Source: an uncultured Burkholderiales bacterium (GTDB lineage Bacteria; Pseudomonadota; Gammaproteobacteria; Burkholderiales; Burkholderiaceae_C). Taken from it: 64,000 nucleotides of DNA. The notes beneath the pieces were generated by a model. The model saw only the letters and a list, made by a program, of their open reading frames with translations, did no database searches and was not told where the DNA came from. The position numbers were made by a program, and so were the translations under genes. The stretch is from assembly GCA_903932865.1 (NCBI GenBank), contig CAIZHQ010000014.1, positions 1-64,000 of the forward strand. Reading direction: 5' to 3'. Position 1 is the stretch's first letter, and each line of letters begins with the position of its first letter. This document shows, one piece after another, positions 25,867-35,679 of this stretch.

Positions 25867-26799
25867 ATGACCGCACTCGTTATTGCCGAACACGACAACG
25901 CCTCGATCAAGGGCGCAACGCTCAACACCGTCACGGCCGCCGCCGCGTGCGGTGGTGACGTGCATGTGCTGGTGGCTGGCCACAACGCCGCTGCCGCTGC
26001 CGCCGCTGCGGCCCAAATCGCGGGCGTTGCCAAAGTCATTCATGCGGACAGCGAGGCCCTGGCGCACAGCCTGGCCGAAAATGTCGCAGCCCAGGTGCTG
26101 GCCATTGCGGGGAACTACAGCCACATTTTGTTCCCTGCCACCGCCGCAGGTAAAAACGTGGCCCCCCGCGTGGCCGCCAAATTGGATGTGGGCCAAATCA
26201 GCGATGTGACGCAAGTCATCTCGGCCGACACCTTTGAGCGCCCGATCTACGCTGGCAACGCCATGGCCACCGTGCAAAGCACCGACGCGACCAAGGTCAT
26301 CACCGTGCGCACCACCGGCTTTGACGCTGCTGCCGCCACGGGTGGCAGCGCCCCAGTGGAAAGCGCAGCAGCCCAAGCCGACAGCGGCAAGAGCAGCTTC
26401 ACGCGCAGCGAGATCGCCAAGAACGACCGCCCCGAGTTGACCGCCGCCAAGATCATCGTCTCCGGTGGCCGGGCATTGGGCAGCGCCGAGAAGTTCAACG
26501 AAGTGATGACACCGCTGGCCGACAAGCTGGGCGCAGCCATTGGCGCCAGCCGCGCCGCGGTGGACGCAGGGTACGCTGCCAACGACCTGCAAGTGGGCCA
26601 GACCGGCAAGATCGTGGCGCCCCAGTTGTATGTCGCTTGCGGCATCTCGGGTGCGATCCAGCACTTGGCGGGCATGAAAGATTCCAAGGTGATCGTGGCG
26701 ATCAACAAGGACCCCGAAGCCCCGATTTTCAGTGTGGCCGACTTTGGTCTGGAAGCCGATTTGTTTGCGGCTGTGCCTGAGTTGACTCAGGCGCTTTGA
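25867..26799 (+). CDS. etfA: Electron transfer flavoprotein alpha subunit
   Basis: This 310-residue FAD-binding subunit has an Ala-rich N-terminal domain ([20 protein letters not shown]) and the conserved C-terminal FAD domain: [48 protein letters not shown] and [20 protein letters not shown]. It is co-transcribed with etfB and followed by a terminator hairpin. Confidence 0.97.
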   Translation: MTALVIAEHDNASIKGATLNTVTAAAACGGDVHVLVAGHNAAAAAAAAAQIAGVAKVIHADSEALAHSLAENVAAQVLAIAGNYSHILFPATAAGKNVAPRVAAKLDVGQISDVTQVISADTFERPIYAGNAMATVQSTDATKVITVRTTGFDAAAATGGSAPVESAAAQADSGKSSFTRSEIAKNDRPELTAAKIIVSGGRALGSAEKFNEVMTPLADKLGAAIGASRAAVDAGYAANDLQVGQTGKIVAPQLYVACGISGAIQHLAGMKDSKVIVAINKDPEAPIFSVADFGLEADLFAAVPELTQAL

Positions 26800-26815
26800 T
26801 CCATCAGCACACTGC

Positions 26816-26843
26816 AAAAGGCATCGTTCGCGGTGCCTTTTTT
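26816..26843 (+). terminator. Rho-independent terminator after etfA
   Basis: Arms AAAAGGCA (26816-26823) and TGCCTTTT (26834-26841) pair around a ten-base loop and run into a T tract, 17 bp after the etfA stop. It separates etfBA from the acyl-CoA dehydrogenase gene, although some read-through is likely. Confidence 0.75.
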
Positions 26844-26874
26844 GTACCCCTGCACAGACATTCCGGAGAATTTC

Positions 26875-28665
26875 ATGAGCTACATCGCCCCCTTGAAGGA
26901 CATGCTTTTCAACATCGAGCATCTGGCCCGCATCGACCAGATCGCGCAGATTCCCGGCTTTGAAGACGCGGGTTTGGAAACCGCCCAAGCGGTGCTTGAA
27001 GAGTGCGCCAAGCTCAACCAGGATGTGATCTCGCCCCTGAACTGGGAGGGCGATAAAAACCCGTCCTTCCACAACGGCAGCGGCGTGACCACCACGCCCG
27101 GCTTCAAAGAGGCTTACCAGCAATACGCAGAAGGCGGCTGGCAAGGCCTTCAGCACCCGGCCGACTTTGGTGGCCAGGGCCTGCCCAAAACCATTGGCGC
27201 GGCCTGCGGTGAAATGCTCAACTCGGCCAACATGGCCTTTGCACTGTGCCCCTTGCTCACCGACGGCGCGATTGAAGCGCTGCTGACGGCAGGTTCGGAT
27301 GAACTCAAAGCCACCTACTTGGAAAAGTTGATCTCCGGCCAGTGGACCGGCACCATGAACCTGACCGAGCCGCAAGCCGGTTCAGACTTGGCCGCTGTGC
27401 GCACCCGCGCTGAGCCGCAGCCCGACGGTACTTACAAAATTTACGGGACCAAGATCTACATCACCTACGGTGAGCACGACATGGCCGAGAACATCGTGCA
27501 CCTGGTGTTGGCCCGCGTGGTGGGCGCGCCGGAAGGCGTCAAAGGCATCAGCCTTTTTGTGGTGCCCAAGTTTCTTGTCAAGGGCGATGGCTCTTTGGGC
27601 GCGCGCAACGATGTGCATTGCGTGAGCATTGAGCACAAGTTGGGCATCAAGGCCAGCCCCACAGCGGTGCTGCAGTTTGGAGACCACGGTGGTGGCGTAG
27701 GCTTCCTGGTCGGCCAAGAAAACCGTGGCCTCGAATACATGTTCATCATGATGAACGCTGCCCGCTACGCCGTGGGTGTGCAGGGCATCGCGATTGCCGA
27801 GCGCTCATACCAGCGTGCCGTGCAGTACGCGCGTGACCGCGTGCAAAGCCGCCCGGTGGACGGCAGCTTGCCCGCAGCTGGCCCCATCATTCACCACCCC
27901 GATGTGCGCCGCATGCTGATGACCATGCGCGCCTACACCGAAGGCTGCCGCGCCATGGCCTCCACCGCGGCCGCCGCTTACGACGCGTCGCACCACCATC
28001 CCGATGCCGAGGTGCGCCAACAAAACCTGGCGTTCTATGAATTCATGGTGCCGCTGGTCAAGGGCTACAGCACCGAGATGAGCCTGGAAGTCACCAGCCT
28101 GGGCGTGCAAGTGCATGGTGGCATGGGCTTCATCGAAGAAACGGGTGCGGCGCAGTACTACCGCGACGCCAAAATTTTGACGATTTACGAAGGCACCACC
28201 GCCATTCAGGCCAACGACTTGGTGGGCCGCAAGACCGCGCGTGACGGGGGTCAGACTGCCAAGGCTTTGGCCGCACAAGTGGCGCAAACAGAAAGCGAAC
28301 TCGCGGCTTCTGGCAACGCAGATGCCCAAGTTGTGGCCAAGCGCCTCAAAGCCGCCCGCGAAGCTTTTGTGGACGTGGTCGAGTTTGTGGCGGGCAACAC
28401 CAAGGCCCACCCCAACGACGTGTTTGCAGGCAGCGTGCCTTACCTCATGCTGGCGGGCAACCTGATGGCAGGCTGGCAAATGGGCCGCGCCTTGCTGGTG
28501 GCCCTCACACCCGAGGCGCAAGCCCAAGACGCGGCCTTCATGGCCGCCAAAGTCACCACCGCCCGCTTTTACGCCGACCACATCTTGTCCAAAGCTCCTG
28601 GCGTGCGCGATAGCATCGTTGAAGGCGCAGGCAGCGTGACGGCGATGGCGCTCGACGCTTTCTGA
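26875..28665 (+). CDS. Acyl-CoA dehydrogenase (PF12806-containing group)
   Basis: This 596-residue flavoprotein starts MSYIAPLKDMLFNIEHLARI, the leader of the long acyl-CoA dehydrogenases with an extra C-terminal domain. Key segments are SGQWTGTMNLTEPQAGSDLA, LGIKASPTAVLQFGD, VQVHGGMGFIEETGAAQYYR and ILTIYEGTTAIQANDLVGRK. The conserved E of IYEGTTAIQ is part of the active region. It oxidises acyl-CoA to enoyl-CoA and passes electrons to EtfAB encoded just upstream. ATG 26875 has a GGAGAA ribosome site. Confidence 0.94.
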   Translation: MSYIAPLKDMLFNIEHLARIDQIAQIPGFEDAGLETAQAVLEECAKLNQDVISPLNWEGDKNPSFHNGSGVTTTPGFKEAYQQYAEGGWQGLQHPADFGGQGLPKTIGAACGEMLNSANMAFALCPLLTDGAIEALLTAGSDELKATYLEKLISGQWTGTMNLTEPQAGSDLAAVRTRAEPQPDGTYKIYGTKIYITYGEHDMAENIVHLVLARVVGAPEGVKGISLFVVPKFLVKGDGSLGARNDVHCVSIEHKLGIKASPTAVLQFGDHGGGVGFLVGQENRGLEYMFIMMNAARYAVGVQGIAIAERSYQRAVQYARDRVQSRPVDGSLPAAGPIIHHPDVRRMLMTMRAYTEGCRAMASTAAAAYDASHHHPDAEVRQQNLAFYEFMVPLVKGYSTEMSLEVTSLGVQVHGGMGFIEETGAAQYYRDAKILTIYEGTTAIQANDLVGRKTARDGGQTAKALAAQVAQTESELAASGNADAQVVAKRLKAAREAFVDVVEFVAGNTKAHPNDVFAGSVPYLMLAGNLMAGWQMGRALLVALTPEAQAQDAAFMAAKVTTARFYADHILSKAPGVRDSIVEGAGSVTAMALDAF

Positions 28666-28698
28666 AATTGATTCCGACAATAATTCTGAGGAGACCCC

Positions 28699-29652
28699 AT
28701 GTCTAAATTGCCCCCCGTTCTGTCGAACTTGCCGTTCCCCGCCATCGCATCGCCCTTGTTCATCATCAGCAACCCCAAGTTGGTGATCGAGCAGTGCAAG
28801 GCCGGCATCGTGGGCTCCATGCCCGCTTTGAATGCCCGTCCTGCCGCGCAGCTCGAAGAGTGGCTGATCGAGATCACCGAGACCCTGGCCGCCTACAACG
28901 CCGCCAACCCCGACAAGCCCGCTGCCCCATTCGCCATCAACCAGATCGTGCACAAGAGCAACGACCGCTTGGAGCACGACATGGCCATGTGTGTGAAATA
29001 CAAGGTGCCGATCATCATCACCTCGCTCGGCGCGCGTGAAGAAATCAACGAGGCCGCCCACAGCTACGGCGGTGTGGTGCTGCACGACATCATCAACAAC
29101 AAGCACGCGCACAAAGCGATTGAAAAGGGTGCAGACGGCCTGATCGCCGTGGCCGCCGGTGCCGGAGGCCATGCGGGTGTGAAAAGCCCGTTTGCCTTGA
29201 TCCAGGAAATTCGCCAGTGGTTCGACGGCCCGGTGGCCTTGTCTGGATCCATTGCCACGGGCGACGCGATTTTGGCGGCGCAAGCCATGGGCGCGGATTT
29301 TGCCTACATCGGCTCGGCCTTCATCGCCACCACGGAAGCGCGTGCTACCGATGACTACAAACAAGCCATTGTGGACTGCAACTCGGATGACATCGTCTTG
29401 AGCAATCTGTTCACGGGCGTGCATGGCAATTACCTGGCCCCGTCCATCCGCGCAGCGGGCTTGGACCCTGAGAACTTGCCCGAGTCCGACCCCAGCAAGA
29501 TGAACTTTGGCGGTGACGCCAAAAAAGCCTGGAAAGACATCTGGGGCTGCGGCCAGGGCATTGGCGCGGTCCAGGCCGTGCAAAGCACCGCCGGTTTGGT
29601 GGCCCAGCTCAAGGCGCAATACCAAGCGGCCCGCAACCGTTTGGCCCTGTGA
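28699..29652 (+). CDS. Nitronate monooxygenase (2-nitropropane dioxygenase family)
   Basis: This 317-residue FMN TIM-barrel protein shows PAIASPLFIISNPKLVIEQC, GIVGSMPALNARP, AINQIVHKSNDRLEHD, HKAIEKGADGLIAVAAGAGG with HAG next, and SGSIATGDAILAAQAMGADF. It would oxidise alkyl nitronates such as propionate-3-nitronate. It lies 33 bp after the acyl-CoA dehydrogenase with a GGAG ribosome site and is probably co-transcribed with it. Confidence 0.92.
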   Translation: MSKLPPVLSNLPFPAIASPLFIISNPKLVIEQCKAGIVGSMPALNARPAAQLEEWLIEITETLAAYNAANPDKPAAPFAINQIVHKSNDRLEHDMAMCVKYKVPIIITSLGAREEINEAAHSYGGVVLHDIINNKHAHKAIEKGADGLIAVAAGAGGHAGVKSPFALIQEIRQWFDGPVALSGSIATGDAILAAQAMGADFAYIGSAFIATTEARATDDYKQAIVDCNSDDIVLSNLFTGVHGNYLAPSIRAAGLDPENLPESDPSKMNFGGDAKKAWKDIWGCGQGIGAVQAVQSTAGLVAQLKAQYQAARNRLAL

Positions 29653-29672
29653 TGGCGTCGGCCTGAGCCGCC

Positions 29673-30854
29673 TTGTCCAACACTTCGCAGCGCCCTTCGG
29701 GGCGTTCTTTTTTGATCGATGCGTTCAAGGCCGCAGGTTGTTTGTTGATCGTGTTGCACCACTTGGCGTTTTACGGGCCCATGTCGGATGTGGTGGCCAC
29801 GGCCTGGCCCGGTGTGGTGGATTGGCTTTATGACCATGGGCGACTGGCGGTGCAGTTCTTCTTGGTGTGTGCGGGTTTTCTCACGGCCGGCAGTTTGACG
29901 CGGTACGAGTCACCGACGCTGTCCGAGGCCCTGAAGATGACCTGGCAGCGCTATATGCGCCTGGCCATTCCCTTGTTGGCTGCACTGAGCTTCACCGTGC
30001 TGGTCAGCGAATGGGTGAGGCCTGGCTTTGCGCATGCCAGCTTGTCGGCAACGCCCGATTGGGGGCAGGCGTTGGCCCACATGGCGCTGCTGCAGCATGT
30101 TCTGAACTTGGAGGCCTTGTCGGCAGGCATTTGGTATGTGGCGATTGACTTGCAGTTGTACGCGATGACATTGCTCAGCCTGGTGGCGGTGAAAGCGTGG
30201 CCCCGTGCGCAGACAGCGAATCCCCAACTGGACGGGGCAGATGCCAGGCGCTGGGTGCTTTGGTTGGGGCTGGTCTGCGCCTCTTTGTGGTGGTGGAATC
30301 TCGACACCGATCTGGACGATTGGGGCGTGTATTTTTGGGGCTCTTATGGTCTGGGCTTGCTCGCTTGGGAGGCCCGTCGGTTCATCCGCTCGGGCGGCTC
30401 TGAGGGCCAGCTTCGCAGCTGGATGGTGGGTGCGTTGATGGTGCTCGTGGGCGGTGTGGCCTGGTGGCTGGAGCCGCGGTCTCGGATCGCGCTGGCATGG
30501 GGCGTGGCGGCCCTGTTGATGGCGGTGCCTGAGGTCTGGTTGTGGGGCCGCGCGTTGGGGGCTTCTCGCTGGCGCTCGGCTCTGGAATGGCTGTCTGGCG
30601 TGTCCTATTCCGTGTTCCTCATCCACTTTGGTGTGAGCCTGGCCGTCAGTGCCTTTGTCACAGTGCATTGGCCTGATGCGCTGTGGGCCAATGTGCTGGG
30701 CGTCTTGGCCTGCCTGCTGCTGTCGCTGCTGCTGGGTGGCCTGCTGAGTCGGTGGGTGGAACGGGAGCCACCGACGGTGTGGCGCTGGTGGCTTTGGGTG
30801 GGGGCGTTCAAGGCCAGTGTGGCACTGGCCTTGTTCATGAATCCGGTGGCTTGA
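29673..30854 (+). CDS. Acyltransferase family 3 (OafA-like) membrane protein
   Basis: This roughly 390-residue integral membrane protein has about ten hydrophobic segments. The N-terminal FLIDAFKAAGCLLIVLHHLA and AVQFFLVCAGFLTAGSLT match the acyltransferase-3 pattern (RxxAxxxVxxxH, then FFxxSGFL). Members acylate sugars, lipids or cell-wall components. The start is unclear: no early ATG exists, TTG 29673 gives the longest frame, and a terminator hairpin lies inside that leader, so TTG 29712 is plausible. It converges on the cphA-like gene with a 13-bp gap. Confidence 0.82.
   Translation: MSNTSQRPSGRSFLIDAFKAAGCLLIVLHHLAFYGPMSDVVATAWPGVVDWLYDHGRLAVQFFLVCAGFLTAGSLTRYESPTLSEALKMTWQRYMRLAIPLLAALSFTVLVSEWVRPGFAHASLSATPDWGQALAHMALLQHVLNLEALSAGIWYVAIDLQLYAMTLLSLVAVKAWPRAQTANPQLDGADARRWVLWLGLVCASLWWWNLDTDLDDWGVYFWGSYGLGLLAWEARRFIRSGGSEGQLRSWMVGALMVLVGGVAWWLEPRSRIALAWGVAALLMAVPEVWLWGRALGASRWRSALEWLSGVSYSVFLIHFGVSLAVSAFVTVHWPDALWANVLGVLACLLLSLLLGGLLSRWVEREPPTVWRWWLWVGAFKASVALALFMNPVA
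29691..29713 (+). terminator. Rho-independent terminator after nitronate monooxygenase
   Basis: CGCCC (29691-29695), loop TTCG and GGGCG (29700-29704) are followed by TTCTTTTTT, 39 bp after the nitronate monooxygenase stop. The stem is short but has the stable TTCG tetraloop and a good T run. It overlaps the longest possible reading frame of the acyltransferase, which constrains that gene's true start. Confidence 0.65.
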
Positions 30855-30867
30855 GTCCCCGTCCGGG

Positions 30868-33447
30868 TCAATCGGCCCGTTTGCTGGCCTCGACCTTCTC
30901 AGTGATGTAGGCCAGCGCTTCTTCGACCTGGTCGATCAAAATCAGGCACAGGTCGCCCGGTGACAGGCGTGACAGGGCGGTGTCGATGGCGTTGAATTCA
31001 CCCTGAATGTCTTGCACATGGGTGGTCCGCAACGCGCCTTGCAAGCCTTCGCGCAGCAAGCCGATCACCTCGCCGTCTTCGCGCCCGCGTTGGCAAGCGT
31101 CTTGATAAAGCAGCACTTCGTCAAAAGCTCTGCCCAGAATCTGGGTTTGGTCACGGATGTCCTGGTCGCGCCGGTCACCTGCACCGCTGATCACCACCAC
31201 GCGCTTGTTGGCGGGCATGTTCTCCACCGCTTGGACCAACGCCTGGATGGCGTCCGGGTTGTGTCCGTAATCGGCGATGAGCGTCGCGCCTTGGTAGTCA
31301 AACAGGTTGAAGCGACCGGGGACGCCCTGGATGTCGCTGATGAATGTGGCCAGGCCTTGCGCAATCGCATCCCAGTGCACATCGACGGCCCAAGCCGCGC
31401 CCACCGCCGCCAACACGTTCTCGGTCTGAAAACCGATCTGGCCTTGGCGTGTGAGCGGCACTTGGCTGAGGGGGATGCGGAACACCTGCTTGCCTTTTTG
31501 CGCCACGATGGCGCCGTCTTCCACATAGACCACGCGCTTGCCCTGGGCGCGGTGCGTGGCCAGCACGGGGTGGTTGGCGTCGAGTGCAAAAAAGGTCACA
31601 TCGCCTGGGCAGTGCCGGGCCATGGCCACCACGGCCGGGTCATTGGCGTTGAGCACGGCCATGCCCTTGGGGTCCACGTTGAGCACAATCACCCGCTTGA
31701 GCACCGACAGGTCTTCCAGCGTGGTGATGTAGTTCAGGCCCAGATGGTCGCCTGCGCCCAGGTTGGTGACCACGGCCACTTGGCAGCGGTCAAAGGCCAG
31801 GCCCTCGCGCAGCAGTCCGCCCCGGGCGGTCTCGAATACGGCAGCGTCCACATCGGGGTGCATCAACACGTTGCGGGCGCTGCGCGGGCCGCTGCAGTCG
31901 CCTGAGTCGGTCTGGCGGCCATTGACGTAGACCCCGTCGGTGTTGGTCATGCCCACGCGCAGGCCTTGGGCCTTGAGCAGATGGGCGGTCAAGCGCACGG
32001 TGGTGGTTTTTCCGTTGGTGCCGGTCACGGCAATCACCGGAATGCGGCCATGGTCACCGCCCGGGAACATCAGGTCGATGACGGCATTGCCCACGTCCCG
32101 GCCTTTGCCAAAAGAGGGGCTGATGTGCATGCGCAGGCCCGGTGCGGCGTTGAGTTCGACGATGCCACCGTTTTGTTCTTCGAGCGGGCGCGAGAGCGAT
32201 TCGCAGACCACGTCCACGCCGCAGATGTCCACGCCCACCATTTGTGCCGCAGCGATCACGCGAGCTCTGACCTCGGGGTGCACCTCGTCGGTCACGTCGG
32301 TGGCAGTGCCGCCGGTGGACAGGTTGGCGTTGTTGCGCAAAATCACGCGACGGCCCTTGGCGGGCACCGACTCGGGCTCCAGGTCTTGCGCATGCAGGCG
32401 GCCAATCGCGATGTCGTCAAAACGGATTTTGGTCAAAGAGGTTGCGTGGCCCACACCCCGGCGTGGGTCGGCATTGACTTGGTCGACCAATTGGCGCACG
32501 GTGTGCTTGCCATCGCCCACGACCAGCGGCGGCTCGCGCCTTGCGGCGGCCACCAGTTTGTCGCCCACCACCAGCAAGCGGTAATCGTGGCCGGGCAAAA
32601 ACTTTTCCACCAGCACGGTGCCATACCGCACCGCGGTGGCATAGGCATTGTCAAAAGCGTGTCGCGCGGTGATGTTGACCGAGACCCCTTTGCCCTGGTT
32701 GCCGTCTTGGGGTTTGACCACGACCGGCAGACCGATTTCATGGGCAATGGCCCAGGCTTCGTCCAGGCTCTTGGCTGGGCGCCCCATGGGCACGGGCACG
32801 CCTGCCGCGTGCAGCAGGCTTTTGGTCAGGTCCTTGTCCTGCGCAATCGATTCGGCAATGGCGCTGGTGGTGTCGGTTTCGGCGGCCTGAATGCGCCGCT
32901 GCTTGGCGCCCCAGCCAAACTGCACCATGCTGCCATCGGTGAGACGACGGATCGGGATGCCGCGTGCCATGGCGGCGTCCACGATGGACCCGGTCGAAGG
33001 CCCCAGGCGAACGTCTTCGTCGTGTTCGTGCAATTGCGCGATGGCGCCTTCCAGGTCGAAGCCGGCACCCGCTGCGGCAGCCTGACACAGTTGCTCGGCC
33101 AGGCTCAGCGCCAAACGCCCCACCACTTCTTCGGTGTATTGCACCACCACCTGAAACACGCCGGGATCTTCGGTGGGCATGGTGCGGCTGAACGACACCG
33201 GGCAGCCTGCGTGCACCTGCAGACTCAGGGTGACTTTTTCCAACGCATGGGCCAGCGTGACGGCCTCGCCCGGGCGCTGCCCATCAAACGGGCCGACCGC
33301 GGGAAAGATGCGTCGCAGCTGCTGCTCGACCGGGTGCTGCGCCGACAGGCCGCTGTCTTCTGGATTGCAGGTGACGATGGCTTCGATGGCGGTGTGTCGG
33401 CTCCACAGATTGGGGCCACGCAAAGCGCGAATACGAGAAACTTGCAT
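30868..33447 (-). CDS. cphA: Cyanophycin synthetase (full-length)
   Basis: This 859-residue enzyme adds Asp and Arg alternately, with ATP, to build the nitrogen reserve cyanophycin. An N-terminal domain (about 1-160) begins SRIRALRGPNLWSRHTAIEA. The ATP-grasp domain (about 220-470) has VVKPQDGNQGKGVSVNI and VEKFLPGHDYRLLVVGDKLV. The Mur-ligase domain has an intact P-loop VTGTNGKTTTVRLTAHLL (about residues 474-490) and continues to the end with LIADYGHNPDAIQALVQAVE and SGAGDRRDQDI. It is 45 bp downstream of a second cyanophycin synthetase gene on the same strand. Confidence 0.95.
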   Translation of the reverse strand: MQVSRIRALRGPNLWSRHTAIEAIVTCNPEDSGLSAQHPVEQQLRRIFPAVGPFDGQRPGEAVTLAHALEKVTLSLQVHAGCPVSFSRTMPTEDPGVFQVVVQYTEEVVGRLALSLAEQLCQAAAAGAGFDLEGAIAQLHEHDEDVRLGPSTGSIVDAAMARGIPIRRLTDGSMVQFGWGAKQRRIQAAETDTTSAIAESIAQDKDLTKSLLHAAGVPVPMGRPAKSLDEAWAIAHEIGLPVVVKPQDGNQGKGVSVNITARHAFDNAYATAVRYGTVLVEKFLPGHDYRLLVVGDKLVAAARREPPLVVGDGKHTVRQLVDQVNADPRRGVGHATSLTKIRFDDIAIGRLHAQDLEPESVPAKGRRVILRNNANLSTGGTATDVTDEVHPEVRARVIAAAQMVGVDICGVDVVCESLSRPLEEQNGGIVELNAAPGLRMHISPSFGKGRDVGNAVIDLMFPGGDHGRIPVIAVTGTNGKTTTVRLTAHLLKAQGLRVGMTNTDGVYVNGRQTDSGDCSGPRSARNVLMHPDVDAAVFETARGGLLREGLAFDRCQVAVVTNLGAGDHLGLNYITTLEDLSVLKRVIVLNVDPKGMAVLNANDPAVVAMARHCPGDVTFFALDANHPVLATHRAQGKRVVYVEDGAIVAQKGKQVFRIPLSQVPLTRQGQIGFQTENVLAAVGAAWAVDVHWDAIAQGLATFISDIQGVPGRFNLFDYQGATLIADYGHNPDAIQALVQAVENMPANKRVVVISGAGDRRDQDIRDQTQILGRAFDEVLLYQDACQRGREDGEVIGLLREGLQGALRTTHVQDIQGEFNAIDTALSRLSPGDLCLILIDQVEEALAYITEKVEASKRAD

Positions 33448-33492
33448 GAAGGGTGTTTCCAGGGGGGGAGAAGGGTGGCGAGAGGCGATGTT

Positions 33493-35679
33493 TCAAGCCG
33501 TGGGCAAGTTGCCATAACTCTTGATCCCGGCTCGGATCAGATCGGTGCCAATGTCCATCGCCCAGGCCGCGCAGGCGGCCACCAGCATGTCACTGGTGTT
33601 CAGGCTGCCCGTTTTCAAAAGCCGTGCCACGGCGGGGCGCTGGATCGACAACACAAGGTGCTCTTTGGGGCCTTGGGCCAGCACCAGCTGGCCTTCACGC
33701 CAAAACCCCACGCGGTGACCCGCGCTGCGGTGCGTTTGCAGGAGAGCGTTGTGCTCATCGTCGGCATAGAGCAGCACGCTGCCGTCGCAGTGATCGGCCA
33801 GTGCGGCCACTTCGGGGTCGGCAGCATTGAGCACCGCGGTGCCCTCGGGCAGCACCACATCGATTTGGGTGCGGATGTAGCTGGGCATTTTTTCATCACC
33901 ACCGGGGTACAGGTCGTCCAGGCCGGTGGCGCGGGGCATGCGGGTGACGATGCCAATCTGGCAACGGTCATAGGGCAGGCCTTGGGCCAGCAGGTGCCGG
34001 GCATCGCTTTCAAACACGGCCGCTTGAACGCCCCGGTTGATCAGCAAACGCTGCGCTTGGGCCCAATCCATGCCGTCCTGGGTGGGCAGTTGGCGTTGGT
34101 TCAAGAACAAGCCTTTGGCGCACGACAGTCCGGTGTGCAGACCCAACAGATGCAGCAACCACGCCAGCAATTGTGCAGTTTGGGTGGTGTCGCCATCGCC
34201 CATCAGGCCCACGACCGGAATGCGGCCGTTGTCTTCGGGCTTGAACAGGTGGTTGGCAATGGCCTGGCCCACCGGGCGGGGCTGGCCTGTGGCGGGTTTG
34301 AGGTGCATCAGCAGGCCCGGGCCTGCGTTCACCTCGACCACCGCGCCGCCTTGCGGCCCCAAGGGCCTGGCGATGTCTTGCGCCACCAGGTCAACCCCTG
34401 CAATGTCCAGGCCCACCACACGCGCGGCCAGCACCGCTTGCGCGGCCACATCGGGGTGCACCAGGTCGGTCACGTCCATCGACATGTTGCCAGTGCGCAT
34501 GATGAGGACGCTGCGGCCAGTCTCGGGCACGCTCTCGGCACTCAGGCCCTGGCGCTTGAGCTCCAGCACCGAGGTGGTGTGGTCTTCCAGGCGGATGGTG
34601 TCCAGGGGGAAATCTTCTTCTTCGCCCCGGCGAGGGTCGGAGTTGATTTGCAGTTCGATGAGTTGTGCCACGGTGTGCACGCCATCGCCCACCACGCTGG
34701 CGGTTTCGCCTTTGTTGACCGCCACCACTTGGTCACCCACCACCAGCAGGCGGTGCTCTTCACCCAAAATGAAACGCTCGACGATGACCTCGCTGCCTTC
34801 GGCCAGGGCGATGCCGTAGGCCGCTTCGATGTCTTCCTGACACGACAGTTCCAGCGAGACCCCCCGGGCATGGTTGCCATCGGTGGGCTTGACGCAGACC
34901 GGCAAGCCTATGTCCTGGGCTGCAGTCCAGGCCGCTTGCGGGCTGTCGACGATCTGGCCTTCGGGCACGGGCACACCGCACATGCTCAGCAGCTGCTTGG
35001 TCAGGTCCTTGTCTTTGGAGATGCCTTCGGCAATGGCGCTGGTGCGGTCGGTCTCAGCGGTCCAGATGCGGCGCTGGCGCTGGCCATAGCCCAGCTGCAC
35101 GAGGTTGCCATCGTTCAAGCGAATGCTCGGGATGCCCCGGTCGGCGGCTGCATCGATGATGCTGGCGGTACTCGGGCCAATGCACAGGCTGTCCACCATT
35201 TGGGTCAGTTGTGCGATGTGTGCAGGGACATCAAAAGTCTGGTCTGAGATGGCTGCCAGAATCAAATCGCGTGCACTGAGCAGGGCCTGACGGCTCACGG
35301 CTTCATGTCGGGTGCGGATGACGACCTTGTAAACACCCCGGGGGCCAGCTTCGCGGGCTTTGCCAAAACCGGTTTGCATGCCGGCACGGCTTTGCAACTC
35401 CAGCGCCACATGCTCCAGGATGTGGCCAGGCCATGTGCCTTCTTCCAGCCGCTTCAGAAAGCCACCACGCTCACCCACACTGCAGCGGTGCTCGACCAGC
35501 CCGGGCAGCCAGGCCGTCAGACGTTTGGCGAAGCCGGGCAGGGTGTTGGAGGGGCAGTCTTCCAAGTTGCCGATGTCGATCAGGGCTTCGAGGACAGGAC
35601 GGTAAGTCCAGATGTTGGGACCGCGCAGCGGGGTCATGCGCAGGAACTGAATGTGGTGGGGTGTGGGGTGTGCGCTCAT
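33493..35679 (-). CDS. Second cyanophycin synthetase (CphA'-type), shortened and degenerate Mur-ligase domain
   Basis: This 728-residue paralogue keeps the N-terminal domain (FLRMTPLRGPNIWTYRPVLE) and an ATP-grasp domain with CVKPTDGNHARGVSLELS and VERFILGEEHRLLVVGDQVV. The Mur-ligase part is altered: the P-loop position (about residue 495) reads VVGLMGDGDTTQTAQ, lacking the GTNGKTT pattern, and the protein ends about 130 residues earlier than its neighbour. Paired cphA genes occur in several Burkholderiales. The missing P-loop suggests one of the two ligation activities is lost, so it may partner CphA or use dipeptides. It is transcribed with the full-length gene and divergently from the ABC exporter gene. 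Confidence 0.9.
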   Translation of the reverse strand: MSAHPTPHHIQFLRMTPLRGPNIWTYRPVLEALIDIGNLEDCPSNTLPGFAKRLTAWLPGLVEHRCSVGERGGFLKRLEEGTWPGHILEHVALELQSRAGMQTGFGKAREAGPRGVYKVVIRTRHEAVSRQALLSARDLILAAISDQTFDVPAHIAQLTQMVDSLCIGPSTASIIDAAADRGIPSIRLNDGNLVQLGYGQRQRRIWTAETDRTSAIAEGISKDKDLTKQLLSMCGVPVPEGQIVDSPQAAWTAAQDIGLPVCVKPTDGNHARGVSLELSCQEDIEAAYGIALAEGSEVIVERFILGEEHRLLVVGDQVVAVNKGETASVVGDGVHTVAQLIELQINSDPRRGEEEDFPLDTIRLEDHTTSVLELKRQGLSAESVPETGRSVLIMRTGNMSMDVTDLVHPDVAAQAVLAARVVGLDIAGVDLVAQDIARPLGPQGGAVVEVNAGPGLLMHLKPATGQPRPVGQAIANHLFKPEDNGRIPVVGLMGDGDTTQTAQLLAWLLHLLGLHTGLSCAKGLFLNQRQLPTQDGMDWAQAQRLLINRGVQAAVFESDARHLLAQGLPYDRCQIGIVTRMPRATGLDDLYPGGDEKMPSYIRTQIDVVLPEGTAVLNAADPEVAALADHCDGSVLLYADDEHNALLQTHRSAGHRVGFWREGQLVLAQGPKEHLVLSIQRPAVARLLKTGSLNTSDMLVAACAAWAMDIGTDLIRAGIKSYGNLPTA

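Noticed and set aside
25666..27375. Minus-strand open frame of about 569 codons
   Set aside because: It is antisense to etfB, etfA and the acyl-CoA dehydrogenase gene.
27805..29625. Minus-strand open frame of about 606 codons
   Set aside because: It lies opposite the acyl-CoA dehydrogenase and nitronate monooxygenase genes and has shadow-type composition.
31966..35247. Very long plus-strand open frame (about 1093 codons)
   Set aside because: It is antisense to the two cyanophycin synthetase genes, has His/Gly/Arg-rich composition typical of a shadow frame in high-GC DNA, and shows no domain.
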